This document shows, one piece after another, positions 6,847 through 15,716 of a stretch of DNA of 64,000 nt (position 1 is its first letter; each line of letters starts with the position of its first letter). A model generated the notes under the pieces. The model was not told where the DNA came from. It did not search any database and was given only the letters and a program-made list of their open reading frames with translations. Where the stretch lies: positions 62,001 to 126,000 of the forward strand of contig NZ_JACBJG010000013.1 of assembly GCF_015910535.1 (NCBI RefSeq). The letters are read 5' to 3'. The stretch comes from Saccharomonospora sp. NB11 (GTDB taxonomy: Bacteria; Actinomycetota; Actinomycetes; Mycobacteriales; Pseudonocardiaceae). The translations under genes were made by a program, and so were the position numbers.

Positions 6847-8649
6847 TTGAGAACTGTTGCTGAATTTTTCGAAGGCAGCGTCGCGACATCGCCCAGCGCT
6901 CCGGCTGTGCGTTTCGAGGACACCGTCGTGACGTACGCGGAGGTGAACGCGGAGGCGAACCGGCTGGCCAGGCGACTGCTCGCCGCGGGCGTGGGACCGG
7001 ACTCGCTGGTCGCGATCGCGCTGCCCCGTTCGCCACGGCTGGTGGTGGCGGTGCTGGCCGTGCTGAAGGCGGGAGGCGCGTACCTGCCGCTCGACCCGGA
7101 CTACCCGGCCGCGCGGTTGACCCACATGGTGGAGGACGCCCGCCCGGTGTTGCTGCTGCGGACCGGGGACGTCACGGTGCCCTGCGACGGGCTGCCCGAA
7201 CTCGTGCTGGACGCCCCCGACGTCGAGGCCGAGGTGGAGCGGGAGCGCGCCGACGACGTGACTCAGGAGGAGCGGTCGGCGCCGCTGCTGCCCGACCACC
7301 TGATGTACGTCATCTACACGTCCGGGTCGACGGGTGTGCCGAAGGGAGTCGCGGTCAGTCACGCCGGGGTGGCGGACATGGTGTCGACCCAGGCGAGGAT
7401 CTACGGGGTCGGACAGGGTGACCGCATCCTGCAGTGGGCTTCGTTCAGTTTCGACGCGTGGTTCTGGGACTTCTCGCTCGCGTTGCTGCACGGTGCGACG
7501 TTGGTGATGGCCGATCGGCACGACCTGCTGCCGGGGGAGTCGCTGCGCGAGACCATGCTCCGCCACGAGGTGAACCACGCGGTGCTGCCACCCGTGGCGC
7601 TGGGCTCGACCGACAGCGAGGGGCTGCTGGTCGGCGGAACCATCACCTCCACCGGCGACGTGTGCACCCGGGCGCTCGCGGAGCGCTGGCAGAAGGGCAG
7701 GCGGCTCTACAACGCCTACGGCCCCACCGAGGTCACGGTCGGCGCGTCGATCGGCGGGCCGTTCGAAGGCGTGCAGGACGAGGTGAGTGTCGGGACACCG
7801 TGGGACGGTGGCACGGTGTACGTCCTGGACGAGCGGTTGGAGGACCTCCGCGACGGTGGCGAGGGCGAGTTCTTCCTCGGCGGCAGTGGCGTGGCGCGGG
7901 GCTACCTGAACCGGCCCGGGCTGACGGCGAGCCGGTTCGTGGCCGACCCGTACGGTCCGCCCGGCAGCCGGATGTACCGCTCGGGCGACCGGGGGCGTCG
8001 CGACCCGAACGGCGAGTTCTACTTCACCGGTCGCGTCGACAACCAGGTGAAGATGCGCGGCTTCCGGATCGAGCTGGGCGAGATCGAGGCCAGGTTGGAG
8101 ACGCATCCCGAGGTGGAGGTCGTGGTCGCGTGCGTCGGCGGTGAGGACGCCTCCACGCAGCACGTCGTCGCCTACGTGAAGACCCCGGCCGGTGCGACCG
8201 TGACGGAGGCGGAGCTGCGCGACCACGCCAGGGTGGCGCTCCCGGAGCACATGGTGCCTTCGAACGTCGTGCTGCTGGAGTCACTGCCGACGTTGCCGAA
8301 CGGCAAGGTCGATCGCAAGGCGCTCGCGGAGCGGGCCCTGACGTCCACGGTGGGGCAGCGGGCTGACGGCGCCGACAGGACCACGAGGGAGACGGCGGAC
8401 GCCGCCGCCACGTCGTACGAGCGCGTGGTGTGCGAGCTGGTGCGCGAGACGTTGGGGGTCGACGAGGTCACGCCGCAGGACAACTTCTTCGACCTCGGCG
8501 GCCACTCGGTGCTCGCCGCGCGGTTGGTCAGCCGACTGCGCAAGGAGGTCGGGGTGGCCGTGCCGATGCGGTCGATGTTCGAGACAGCGAACCTCGCCGA
8601 GCTGGCCGAGCTGCTCGAACGACGTGACGAGGGGCCGCGCGAGGCGTGA
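6847..8649 (+). CDS. stand-alone NRPS A-PCP didomain (probable tryptophan loading)
   Basis: A 600-residue adenylation domain plus carrier domain. Core motifs are complete: YVIYTSGSTGVPKG (A3), NAYGPTEVTV (A5), YRSGDRGRRDPNGEFYFTGR (A7-A8), LPNGKVDRKAL (A10) and FFDLGGHSVLAARLV (PCP). By eye the specificity residues read D-A-W-V-T-T-A-V-G-K; an unusual sequence around GGTITSTGDVC makes the middle positions uncertain. Free A-PCP proteins of this form hold tryptophan for beta-hydroxylation by a P450 in quinoxaline and quinaldate pathways, and the neighbours fit that role. The start is placed at TTG 6847 after AAGGCGGA; GTG 6814 is an alternative without a good ribosome site. Confidence 0.85.
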   Translation: MRTVAEFFEGSVATSPSAPAVRFEDTVVTYAEVNAEANRLARRLLAAGVGPDSLVAIALPRSPRLVVAVLAVLKAGGAYLPLDPDYPAARLTHMVEDARPVLLLRTGDVTVPCDGLPELVLDAPDVEAEVERERADDVTQEERSAPLLPDHLMYVIYTSGSTGVPKGVAVSHAGVADMVSTQARIYGVGQGDRILQWASFSFDAWFWDFSLALLHGATLVMADRHDLLPGESLRETMLRHEVNHAVLPPVALGSTDSEGLLVGGTITSTGDVCTRALAERWQKGRRLYNAYGPTEVTVGASIGGPFEGVQDEVSVGTPWDGGTVYVLDERLEDLRDGGEGEFFLGGSGVARGYLNRPGLTASRFVADPYGPPGSRMYRSGDRGRRDPNGEFYFTGRVDNQVKMRGFRIELGEIEARLETHPEVEVVVACVGGEDASTQHVVAYVKTPAGATVTEAELRDHARVALPEHMVPSNVVLLESLPTLPNGKVDRKALAERALTSTVGQRADGADRTTRETADAAATSYERVVCELVRETLGVDEVTPQDNFFDLGGHSVLAARLVSRLRKEVGVAVPMRSMFETANLAELAELLERRDEGPREA

Positions 8650-8660
8650 GCCCCCATGTG

Positions 8661-8701
8661 GACGGGCCCCGGCGCGATCGCCTGCCGCGTCGGGGCCCGT
8701 C
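8661..8701. terminator. hairpin terminator between convergent genes
   Basis: A perfect 11-bp inverted repeat (GACGGGCCCCG at 8661-8671 and CGGGGCCCGTC at 8691-8701) with a 19-base loop. It lies in the 58-base gap between the A-PCP gene and the convergent monooxygenase gene and can serve both strands. Confidence 0.75.
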
Positions 8702-8707
8702 GTCGTG

Positions 8708-10291
8708 TCACGGTCTCCGTCGGTAGACCGGGTCCTTCTTGACGAGACCGAGCTTGGTCAGTGCCCTGACCACCCCGATGAACGCCGTGGCCAGGACGGT
8801 CTCGTGCACCCGGAACGTCGACGGCAGGCTCAGCACGGTGCTGCGCGCGTTCCAGTGGTCGCTGTGCGGCCCGTACAGCCGGTAGATCGTCGGGATCTGC
8901 GAACCGCTCCAGAGCCGGTAGGCGAGCTTCGGGTCGGCGAACACCGACGCCCGCCAGGGGGAGCAGCCGATCAGGTCCGCGAAATCGATCATGTAGTTGT
9001 TGTAGTGCACGAGGGTGCGTTCGTTCGGGTTGCCGAAGAACAGCTCGTCCTCGTAGGCCGCCTGCTGCTCGATGAGTTCGGTCAGCCGAGCGGGGTCGGG
9101 AAGTCTGCGCTTGCCGCTGCACAGCAGGGCGAAGTAGCGGCTCTGCATCTCGGAGCACGCGGGCACGCCACCCGCGGCGGGCCGCGCCCAGCCGATGAAG
9201 ACCATGCTGTCGCCGAGCTCCGGGTGGATCATGTGCTTGTACATCCGGCGGACGTCGCCCACGTCCACGTTCTTGAGGATGTCGAAGTTCTCCACGTAGC
9301 CCGTGTTGAGCATGATCGTGTCGATCTGCTCGCGCCGGCCGTCCTTGAACTGCACGTAGTCGCGGCCGAGCCGTTCGATGCCGGACGCGTTGACCGTCAG
9401 AGTCCCGTCGACCACCCGATGCAGGAACGACTCGTTCTTGGTGAAGAAGTGGTTGAAGAAGTACCGGTTGCGCGAGTTCCAGTCGGCCACCGCGCGTTCG
9501 ATCGGTGTCTTGCCGAACCGCTTGCCGAACTTCGCCTGCAACCGCGCGCCGAGCGTGGCGATCTGCAGCGGCACCGAGTTCAGCAGGTGGGAGGTGTAGG
9601 CGTCGTTCGGGTAACCGCGTTTGCCGGGGTTGCGCACGATGACCGGCTGGTGGCGGCGCACCGACAGCGTGCAGCTCTCGGCCACCCCGGCGATCTCGTG
9701 GACGACGTCGGCCGCGGTCTCGCCGACCCCGACGCAGAGCACTCGCTTGCCACGGAAGGGCTCGGCGTTGCGGTAGTAGGCCGAGTGCAGGATCTCGCCC
9801 TCGAACTCCTCCTGCCCCGGCAGGTCGATGTAGTTCGGAACCCGGTGGGTGCCCGTGGACACCACCACCGCGTCGAAGTGGTGGGTCGTTCGCTTCTCGG
9901 GCTCGCCCACCGGCGCGACCTCGACGAGGTAGCCGTCACCGTCCTCGCTTCTCGTCACGCTCAGCACGTCCGTGCGGTAGCGGATCGACGGTTCGAGACC
10001 GAAGTGATCGGCGAAGTCGCGGAGGTACTGCCAGTACTCGGCGGCCGACCAGTGATAGCGGCGCTGTCCCGGCGGGGGCGGGAAGCTGGAGAACGCCATC
10101 ATGTAGTTGGAGATGGTGAGCAGCGTCGAGTCGTAGTGACCCGGTTCGTCCGCGGCGGCGTTCGGCCGGAACACCCCGCCGAGCTGCGGAGCGCGGTCGA
10201 AGCACGTCACCGAGTGGTTCTCGTCCAGTAGTTCCTTCACCGCGACCAGGCCCGACGGCCCGGCACCGATGACACAGACGTTCTTTCTCAT
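8708..10291 (-). CDS. flavin-containing monooxygenase (class B)
   Basis: A 527-residue FAD/NADPH monooxygenase. It has an N-terminal FAD site (VCVIGAGPSG), the class B fingerprint FEGEILHSAYY (FxGxxxHxxxY) and a second nucleotide site (GVGETAADV) for NADPH. Start ATG 10291 places the FAD motif at residue 5 and has GAGG upstream. It lies downstream of the P450 in a minus-strand run of tailoring genes. A role in oxidising a kynurenine- or quinoline-type intermediate is plausible, since flavin monooxygenases occur in quinoxaline chromophore pathways. N- or S-oxidation of the final product is also possible. Confidence 0.88.
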   Translation of the reverse strand: MRKNVCVIGAGPSGLVAVKELLDENHSVTCFDRAPQLGGVFRPNAAADEPGHYDSTLLTISNYMMAFSSFPPPPGQRRYHWSAAEYWQYLRDFADHFGLEPSIRYRTDVLSVTRSEDGDGYLVEVAPVGEPEKRTTHHFDAVVVSTGTHRVPNYIDLPGQEEFEGEILHSAYYRNAEPFRGKRVLCVGVGETAADVVHEIAGVAESCTLSVRRHQPVIVRNPGKRGYPNDAYTSHLLNSVPLQIATLGARLQAKFGKRFGKTPIERAVADWNSRNRYFFNHFFTKNESFLHRVVDGTLTVNASGIERLGRDYVQFKDGRREQIDTIMLNTGYVENFDILKNVDVGDVRRMYKHMIHPELGDSMVFIGWARPAAGGVPACSEMQSRYFALLCSGKRRLPDPARLTELIEQQAAYEDELFFGNPNERTLVHYNNYMIDFADLIGCSPWRASVFADPKLAYRLWSGSQIPTIYRLYGPHSDHWNARSTVLSLPSTFRVHETVLATAFIGVVRALTKLGLVKKDPVYRRRP

Positions 10292-10336
10292 CCTGACCTC
10301 GTCTGTTGGTAGGGGCATGTGCGCGAACACCCGCCG

Positions 10337-11545
10337 TCAGTGGCCGAACTGCACGGGCAGGCTGTCGTAGCCGGTGAGGAAGTTCGAGTAGATCGGGTGG
10401 GGCTTGCCGGCAAGCTCCATCCGGCCCACACCGGCCACCAGGGCCGACAACAGGGCCCGCAGCTCCGCCCGCCCGAGGAAGGCACCGAGGCAGTAGTGCG
10501 GTCCGTTGCCGAAGGAGAGGTGCTTGTTGGGGGAGCGGGACAGATCGAAGCGGCGCGGCTCGGCGAAGACGGTCTCGTCGTTGTTCGCCGAGATGTTCCA
10601 CAGCGTGACGATGTCGCCGCGGCGCATCGTGACGTCGTGCAGTTCGACGTCGCGCAGGGCGGTGCGGGCCAGGTGCATTCCCGGTGTCGCCCAGCGCAGC
10701 ACCTCCTCCACGGCCGAGTTGAGGGAGACCTCGCCCGACTTCAGTGCCGTCCACTGGCCGGGGTGCTCGACGAGCGCGAGCACCGCGCAGATCGCCGACA
10801 GGCGGGAGGTCTCGTCGCCGCCGAGGATGAGGCTGTAGCAGTTGACCGCGATCTCGTCGAGCGTGAGGGGCTTGCCGTCCAGCTCCGCCGTCGCCAGCAT
10901 GCTGATGACGTCGTCGCCCGGCATCGACCGGCGCTCCTGCGCGACGTCCATGAAGTAGAGCAGGATCTCGTTGCGGGCTTCGAGCGCGTCGAGTTCGCTC
11001 GCGTCGGCGTGATCCGACGACAACGCCATCTTGTTCCACCGGAGCAGGTCCGGACGGTCCTCGGCCGGGATCGACAGCAGATCGCAGATCGTGTTCATCG
11101 GGATCTGGTCGGCGACCTGCGTGGCGAAGTCGAAGGTGCCCGCGTCGACGACGGCGGTGATCAACGCCGTGGTGCGAGCGCGCACCTTCTCGACCACGTC
11201 GGCGAGGACGCGCGGGGTGAAGGCCGTGCGCAGCAACTCCCGCATCCGGCCGTGTCGAGGCGGATCGGTGACGGCGAGCATGGTTCCGCCCGCGGAGTCG
11301 TCACCGCGTAGGACGACGTCGAGCACGTTGCCGCGCTCGGAGCTGAGGGCGTCGAGGTGGTAGAGCGCCTGGACGTCGGCGTGGCGGGACACGACCCAGA
11401 AGCCGGGGCGGTGTTCGCCGGAGTCGTGCCAGTAGACCGGGCTGGCCGCGCGCACCTCTCGCCAGAACTCGTGCGGGTCGTTGTCGACGAACGTCGCCGG
11501 GTCGGTGAGATCGAGGGAACGGACACCGAGAGCGGGCTGACTCAT
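10337..11545 (-). CDS. cytochrome P450 (probable tryptophan beta-hydroxylase)
   Basis: A 402-residue soluble bacterial P450. The heme-binding loop is FGNGPHYCLGAFLGRAEL with the Cys ligand near residue 352. The K-helix ExxR is in EEVLRW and the I-helix motif is LGGDETSR. ATG 11545 is the natural start; an in-frame extension upstream is not needed. In quinaldate and quinoxaline pathways a P450 hydroxylates the beta carbon of tryptophan held on a free A-PCP protein, and such a protein is encoded 2 kb away. That reaction would supply the 3-hydroxyl of 3-hydroxyquinaldic acid. Confidence 0.88.
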   Translation of the reverse strand: MSQPALGVRSLDLTDPATFVDNDPHEFWREVRAASPVYWHDSGEHRPGFWVVSRHADVQALYHLDALSSERGNVLDVVLRGDDSAGGTMLAVTDPPRHGRMRELLRTAFTPRVLADVVEKVRARTTALITAVVDAGTFDFATQVADQIPMNTICDLLSIPAEDRPDLLRWNKMALSSDHADASELDALEARNEILLYFMDVAQERRSMPGDDVISMLATAELDGKPLTLDEIAVNCYSLILGGDETSRLSAICAVLALVEHPGQWTALKSGEVSLNSAVEEVLRWATPGMHLARTALRDVELHDVTMRRGDIVTLWNISANNDETVFAEPRRFDLSRSPNKHLSFGNGPHYCLGAFLGRAELRALLSALVAGVGRMELAGKPHPIYSNFLTGYDSLPVQFGH

Positions 11546-11665
11546 CGGCCCACTGTGACAGTCGTCCGACCTGCGACGGCCCATCTCTTGCTGCTTCCTT
11601 TCCCGCTTTCGTCGCTCTCGCCGGGGGCTCCGGGCGACCGCCGTCCGCGCCCGTGATCGGCGGGC

Positions 11666-12220
11666 TTACGTCCGCTTCGGAATCTCCGGGTAGCGGGCGC
11701 GAAGCTGCTCACTGGCCTTGGGGCCACGGGCGAACACGTGGTGAGGGGTGTCGATCGGCTCTCCGCTCCGTCGGTCCACCACGACGGGCTCCACCTCGAC
11801 ACCGGTGCGTGCGTCGACGATCACCAGGCCGCGCTCCTCGGGTGCCAGCTCGTGGTTGCCCCACGCGGCCATGACGAGGATGAGCGGACGCAGCGCCCGA
11901 CCGCGCCGGGTCGCCCGGTACCGAGCCGCGCCGGAGGCCGGTTCCAGCAGGCCTTTCGCCACGAGCGTGTCCAACCGCTGTCGCAGCAGGTCGGGCGGCA
12001 TGTCGAGGTTGCGGGAGACGGTGTCGACGTCGGTGTTGCCGTCGAGAATTTCGTGCAGGATCTCCAACGTCCACCACGGCCCGATCGTCTGCGCGGTGCG
12101 GGCGAGGGGACAGTCGGGGATCCGTGGTCGGGGACCGTCCGACCGGACGGACCGCTCGCCGGGTCCGTCCGCGTCGGAGTGCCTGGCCTTGTCGACCGGG
12201 CTGTCCTCGGTCGTCGTCAT
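11666..12220 (-). CDS. HxlR-family winged-helix regulator
   Basis: A 184-residue DNA-binding protein. The HxlR pattern is clear: CPLARTAQTIGPWWTLEILH, then LLRQRLDTLVAKGLLEP (recognition helix and wing) and YRATRRGRAL. HxlR members often sense redox or electrophilic metabolites through the conserved Cys. Start ATG 12220 overlaps the flavin reductase stop by 4 bases, so it is cotranscribed with the halogenase-reductase pair. It has a long C-terminal extension of about 60 residues after the domain, which may bind a ligand. Confidence 0.8.
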   Translation of the reverse strand: MTTTEDSPVDKARHSDADGPGERSVRSDGPRPRIPDCPLARTAQTIGPWWTLEILHEILDGNTDVDTVSRNLDMPPDLLRQRLDTLVAKGLLEPASGAARYRATRRGRALRPLILVMAAWGNHELAPEERGLVIVDARTGVEVEPVVVDRRSGEPIDTPHHVFARGPKASEQLRARYPEIPKRT

Positions 12221-12750
12221 GACGGGACTTCGGCCAACGACCAGTAGCGGCGCATGCCGTACAGCAGTGGGTTCGCCGACCGCTCCGGTTGCGTGCGCAC
12301 CCGGTGCACCGTGCCGAAGACCACCAGGTGATCGCCGACTCGCAGGGTCTGCTCGACTGAGCAGTCGGCGATCGCGTGGGCGGCCTCGACGAGGTGGGGC
12401 ACACCGGAAACCGGTTCGCGCGACCAGGGGACGCGGTCGAACCGGTCCGCCGCGCCGGAGGCGAACAGCGTGGCCGTCGCCTCCGCCCTGTCGTGCAGCA
12501 GGTTGACGGCGAAGACGGAGCTCTCCAGCAGCGCCGCCAGGGTGGGTGACTGCTCGCGCAGACACGCCAGCAGGATCGGTGGCCGCAGCGAGACGCTGCA
12601 GATCGACGAGCACGTCATGCCCCACGGCCGCCCGTCCGGTGCGGTGGTCGTGACGACGGCGACCCCGGCGGGCAACGTCGCCATGAGCGACCGGAATTGG
12701 CCTGCGTCGACCGGCGGACGGCCGACGGCGCTGGTCAGATGATCGGTCAT
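12217..12750 (-). CDS. flavin reductase (halogenase partner)
   Basis: A 177-residue NAD(P)H:flavin reductase of the HpaC/ActVB type. It shows FRSLMATLPAGVAVVTT, PWGMTCSSICSVSLRPPILL and SVFAVNLL, which form the FMN/FAD-binding core of this family. ATG 12750 is chosen because AGGAGG lies 8 bases upstream; GTG 12756 is too close to it. It lies directly after the halogenase and very likely supplies free FADH2 to it. It may also serve other flavin enzymes in the cluster. Confidence 0.9.
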   Translation of the reverse strand: MTDHLTSAVGRPPVDAGQFRSLMATLPAGVAVVTTTAPDGRPWGMTCSSICSVSLRPPILLACLREQSPTLAALLESSVFAVNLLHDRAEATATLFASGAADRFDRVPWSREPVSGVPHLVEAAHAIADCSVEQTLRVGDHLVVFGTVHRVRTQPERSANPLLYGMRRYWSLAEVPS

Positions 12751-12775
12751 GTTCACCGCCTCCTGGCCTCGGCTG

Positions 12776-14341
12776 TCACGACCGCGTTTTCTTGCGGTGG
12801 ACGTGACCCAGGTAGTCCCAGTGGCTCGGGAGCTGGTCGACCAGCATCTTGGCCTCGTCCTTGATCGCCTGCATCTCCTTCATCGCCGCCGTGTCGTCCA
12901 TGAGCTTCAGGCCCGGAAGCGGGTGGAGGTCCAGACCACCGAGACCGAGGATCATCGCGATGTAGGAGTACGGCTCGAAGCCGTGGTAGTAGGGGAAGAC
13001 GGTTTCCTCGTCGGGAAGCTTGTACTTCCACTGCTCGATGCGCGCGGCCAGCTCATCCGGCACGCGCAGCGTCTTGGCGTCACGCCAGTAGTCGTTGTTG
13101 TTGCGGGCCGCCGCGACGTAGTGCAGCACGAGGAACTCGCGCACGCCGTCCAGCACGTTCGCGACCTGGCGGTTGTAGGACTTGCGGAGCTGGTCGTCGT
13201 CCTGGCCGCCCGGGAAGTGCTTTACGAGTTGCTCGATGCCGTTCTGGATGAAGAAGATGCCTGTCGATTCGAGCGGCTCGACGAACCCGCTGGACAGGCC
13301 GATCGCGACGCAGTTGTTCACCCACGACCGCCGCGTGCGCCCGATGCGCATGCGGATGTGGTTGGCCTCTAGGCCGTCGGCGGCCGGGCCCACGTAGGAC
13401 CGCAGCGTGCGCTCGGCTTCGTCGGGGGTGCAGTAGTCGCTGGCGTAGACGTAACCTGTCCCGATCCGACCCCACAGCGGAATGGTCCAGATCCACCCCG
13501 CGTCCTGCGCGCTCGCCCTGGTGTAGGGGCCCATGCCCTGCTCGGGCATCTCCAGCGGGACCCGCAGGGCGACGGCACTGTCGTTGGGCAGCGTGTCCTG
13601 GTACGACACGAACGGCTCGCCCAGTGCCTTGTTGATGAGCATGCCCCGGAAGCCGGTGCAGTCGATGAACAGGTCGCCCTTGAGGTCACCGTTCTCGCGG
13701 GTTCGGACGTGCGTGATGTCGCCACGCTCGTTCAGCGCCACGTCCACCACGTCGTCCAGGACGTGCCGCACGCCGCGTTCGGTGCCGTAGCGGGTGAGCA
13801 GCCGGGCCAGCAGCGTCGCGTCGAACTGGTAGGCGTACGGGAACTGGGTGGTCTGCTGGGCCATCGTCGAGCGGCCGAGCCGGGCCGGGTCGCTGTCACC
13901 GTGGTCGCGGGTCATCAGGTTGCCGTCGAAGTCGCGAGGTGCCCGCTTGGCCTCGCAGAGCGCGGCGATCACCGTGCAGTCGCGGTCGAAGTCCGCGCTC
14001 GGCCGCTTGTGCAGCCACCAGTCGGCCAGTGAGACCCCTTCGACCACGCGCGGACGCTCGAAGGGGTGGTAGAAGTGGTGCCCCTCGGCCCGCCAGTTGT
14101 CGTAACGGATGCCCAGCTTGTAGGTGGCGTGACAATCCGGCATCCAGTCGTCCTCGTCCAGGCCGAGGTAGGCGAAGAAGTGCCGGATCGTGCTGAAGGA
14201 GGCTTCGCCGACGCCGATGGTGGGGACGTTCTTCGACTCCACGAGCGTGACGGGGAGCCGGTCGCCGAACGCGGCCTTGAGATACGACGCGGTCATCCAA
14301 CCCGCGGTGCCGCCTCCGACGATGACGACGCTTCTCGCCAT
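12776..14341 (-). CDS. flavin-dependent tryptophan halogenase (PyrH-like)
   Basis: A 521-residue FADH2-dependent halogenase. Motifs are VVIVGGGTAGWMTASYLKAA (FAD site, GGGTAG at residues 9-14), the catalytic Lys75 in YKLGIRYDNW, the WIWTIP motif (WxWxIP) and the catalytic-site Glu (about residue 358) in FVEPLESTGIFF. The local text around these motifs is closer to tryptophan 5-halogenase PyrH than to PrnA/RebH as I recall them, including FYHPFERPRVV and GIEQLVKHFPG. It probably chlorinates free tryptophan at C5, though the site needs testing. It is followed by a flavin reductase and preceded by the aminotransferase. Start ATG 14341 puts the FAD motif at the N terminus. Confidence 0.93.
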   Translation of the reverse strand: MARSVVIVGGGTAGWMTASYLKAAFGDRLPVTLVESKNVPTIGVGEASFSTIRHFFAYLGLDEDDWMPDCHATYKLGIRYDNWRAEGHHFYHPFERPRVVEGVSLADWWLHKRPSADFDRDCTVIAALCEAKRAPRDFDGNLMTRDHGDSDPARLGRSTMAQQTTQFPYAYQFDATLLARLLTRYGTERGVRHVLDDVVDVALNERGDITHVRTRENGDLKGDLFIDCTGFRGMLINKALGEPFVSYQDTLPNDSAVALRVPLEMPEQGMGPYTRASAQDAGWIWTIPLWGRIGTGYVYASDYCTPDEAERTLRSYVGPAADGLEANHIRMRIGRTRRSWVNNCVAIGLSSGFVEPLESTGIFFIQNGIEQLVKHFPGGQDDDQLRKSYNRQVANVLDGVREFLVLHYVAAARNNNDYWRDAKTLRVPDELAARIEQWKYKLPDEETVFPYYHGFEPYSYIAMILGLGGLDLHPLPGLKLMDDTAAMKEMQAIKDEAKMLVDQLPSHWDYLGHVHRKKTRS

Positions 14342-14430
14342 GGTTACCTCGCTTCTCTCGGACTGACGCGACCGTGCTGTTTCAGGTCGTGGACAACGGA
14401 CGACTTCGGGAAATCGTGCGCTCAGGCCGC

Positions 14431-15675
14431 TCAGGCGGAGCGCTCGTCGCACTCCTCGACGAACTCCAGGAGTCGGCCGATCCCGTTCTCCAGCCAGGTG
14501 GGATCGACGCAGAACGCGATGCGGACAAGGTGCTGGGCCCACGGCGCGTAGTCGTGGGAGGTGACGCGGCCGTGGTCGTCGACGTGGGGGCGCATGGCGA
14601 AGCCGTTGCCCGGCACCACCGCGACGCCCTTGGCTTCGAGCAGCTTCGTGGCGAAGGTCTCCGAGTCCAGCCCCGTGCGACCCACGTCGAGCATCGCGTA
14701 CCAGCCACCGGCGGGCAGCTCCCGCAGCAGCCCGGCGTCGATCAGCGGGGGCAGGGCCACGTCCCGGTTGTGCTGCACGAGCTTGCGGTTGGCCGCCGTG
14801 CTCTGCGCGCGGCTGGCCAGGGCGGCGATGCCCGCGTACTGGGCCGGCGTGGAGGTGCCGATGATGTTGGCCTCCTGGACCACCTTCATGACGTCGGCGG
14901 CCTTGTCGTTGGCCAGCGCGACGTACCCGAGGCGGTAGCCGGTCATCGCGAAGCTCTTCGAGAACGTGAACACGCTGTGCACGATGCGCTCGGCCACGGG
15001 CACGTCCCGCTCCAGCGAGGCGACGGAGAGGTGCTCGCGGTCGTAGGTGAAGTGCTCGTACGCCTCGTCGCTGATCACGTGCCAACCGCGTTCCCGCGCG
15101 AGCTGCAACAGCGACTCGATCTCGGCCCGGTCGAGGATGGCCCCGGTCGGGTTGGCGGGCGAGTTGATGAGCAGGACCTTCGTGCGCGGGGTGGCCACGG
15201 CGGCGATCGAGTCGGCGTCGGGGTGGAAGTTCTCGTCGAGCCGGTACAGCACCGGGCGGAAACCGGCCAGCAGGCTCTGCTGGACGTGCACCGGCCAGTG
15301 CAGTTCCGGCAGCAGGATCTCGGCGCCGGGTTCGGCGAGCGTCTGCAACAGAGCGGCGAGCCCCTGACAGGAGCCCGGCGAGATCAGCAGTCGCGACACG
15401 TCGCTGTCGATGCCGTTGTCCACCCGGAGTTTCTCGACCGCGGCCTCGCGCAACGCGGTCATGCCCTCCACCCCGGTGTACTTGGTCTCACCACGCTGCA
15501 CCGCGTCGACGAACGCGGCGGCGACGTCCTCGCCCGGGTTGAAGTACGGGTCGCCGACGTGCAGTTTCATCACGTCGACCCCGGCTTGCTTCTCCTGTTC
15601 CTCGGCGGCCCGGAAGATGCCGTGCAGGCACGAGGACGGGATGGATTCGGCGGCGGAGTGGATTGCTGGAGTCAC
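14431..15675 (-). CDS. PLP-dependent class I/II aminotransferase
   Basis: A 414-residue fold-type I aminotransferase. It has the NPANPTGAI segment, the DEAYEHFTY strand and the PLP lysine in TFSKSFAMTGYRLGYV. The start is GTG 15675, with AAGGTGG seven bases upstream. It lies between the SDR and the halogenase. The likely substrate is a (chloro)(beta-hydroxy)kynurenine; deamination would let the aniline nitrogen close onto the alpha carbon to form the quinoline ring. A kynurenine aminotransferase giving kynurenic acid is the alternative, but that route would not leave a 3-hydroxyl. Confidence 0.87.
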   Translation of the reverse strand: MTPAIHSAAESIPSSCLHGIFRAAEEQEKQAGVDVMKLHVGDPYFNPGEDVAAAFVDAVQRGETKYTGVEGMTALREAAVEKLRVDNGIDSDVSRLLISPGSCQGLAALLQTLAEPGAEILLPELHWPVHVQQSLLAGFRPVLYRLDENFHPDADSIAAVATPRTKVLLINSPANPTGAILDRAEIESLLQLARERGWHVISDEAYEHFTYDREHLSVASLERDVPVAERIVHSVFTFSKSFAMTGYRLGYVALANDKAADVMKVVQEANIIGTSTPAQYAGIAALASRAQSTAANRKLVQHNRDVALPPLIDAGLLRELPAGGWYAMLDVGRTGLDSETFATKLLEAKGVAVVPGNGFAMRPHVDDHGRVTSHDYAPWAQHLVRIAFCVDPTWLENGIGRLLEFVEECDERSA

Positions 15676-15716
15676 GCTGGTACCACCTTCGACGTCGGGT
15701 CGGGTTGTCGGTTCGA

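Noticed and set aside
8624-10231. 535-codon plus-strand frame opposite the flavin monooxygenase
   Set aside because: No motif, Val/Arg/His-rich composition, and the minus-strand gene has complete FAD and NADPH motifs.
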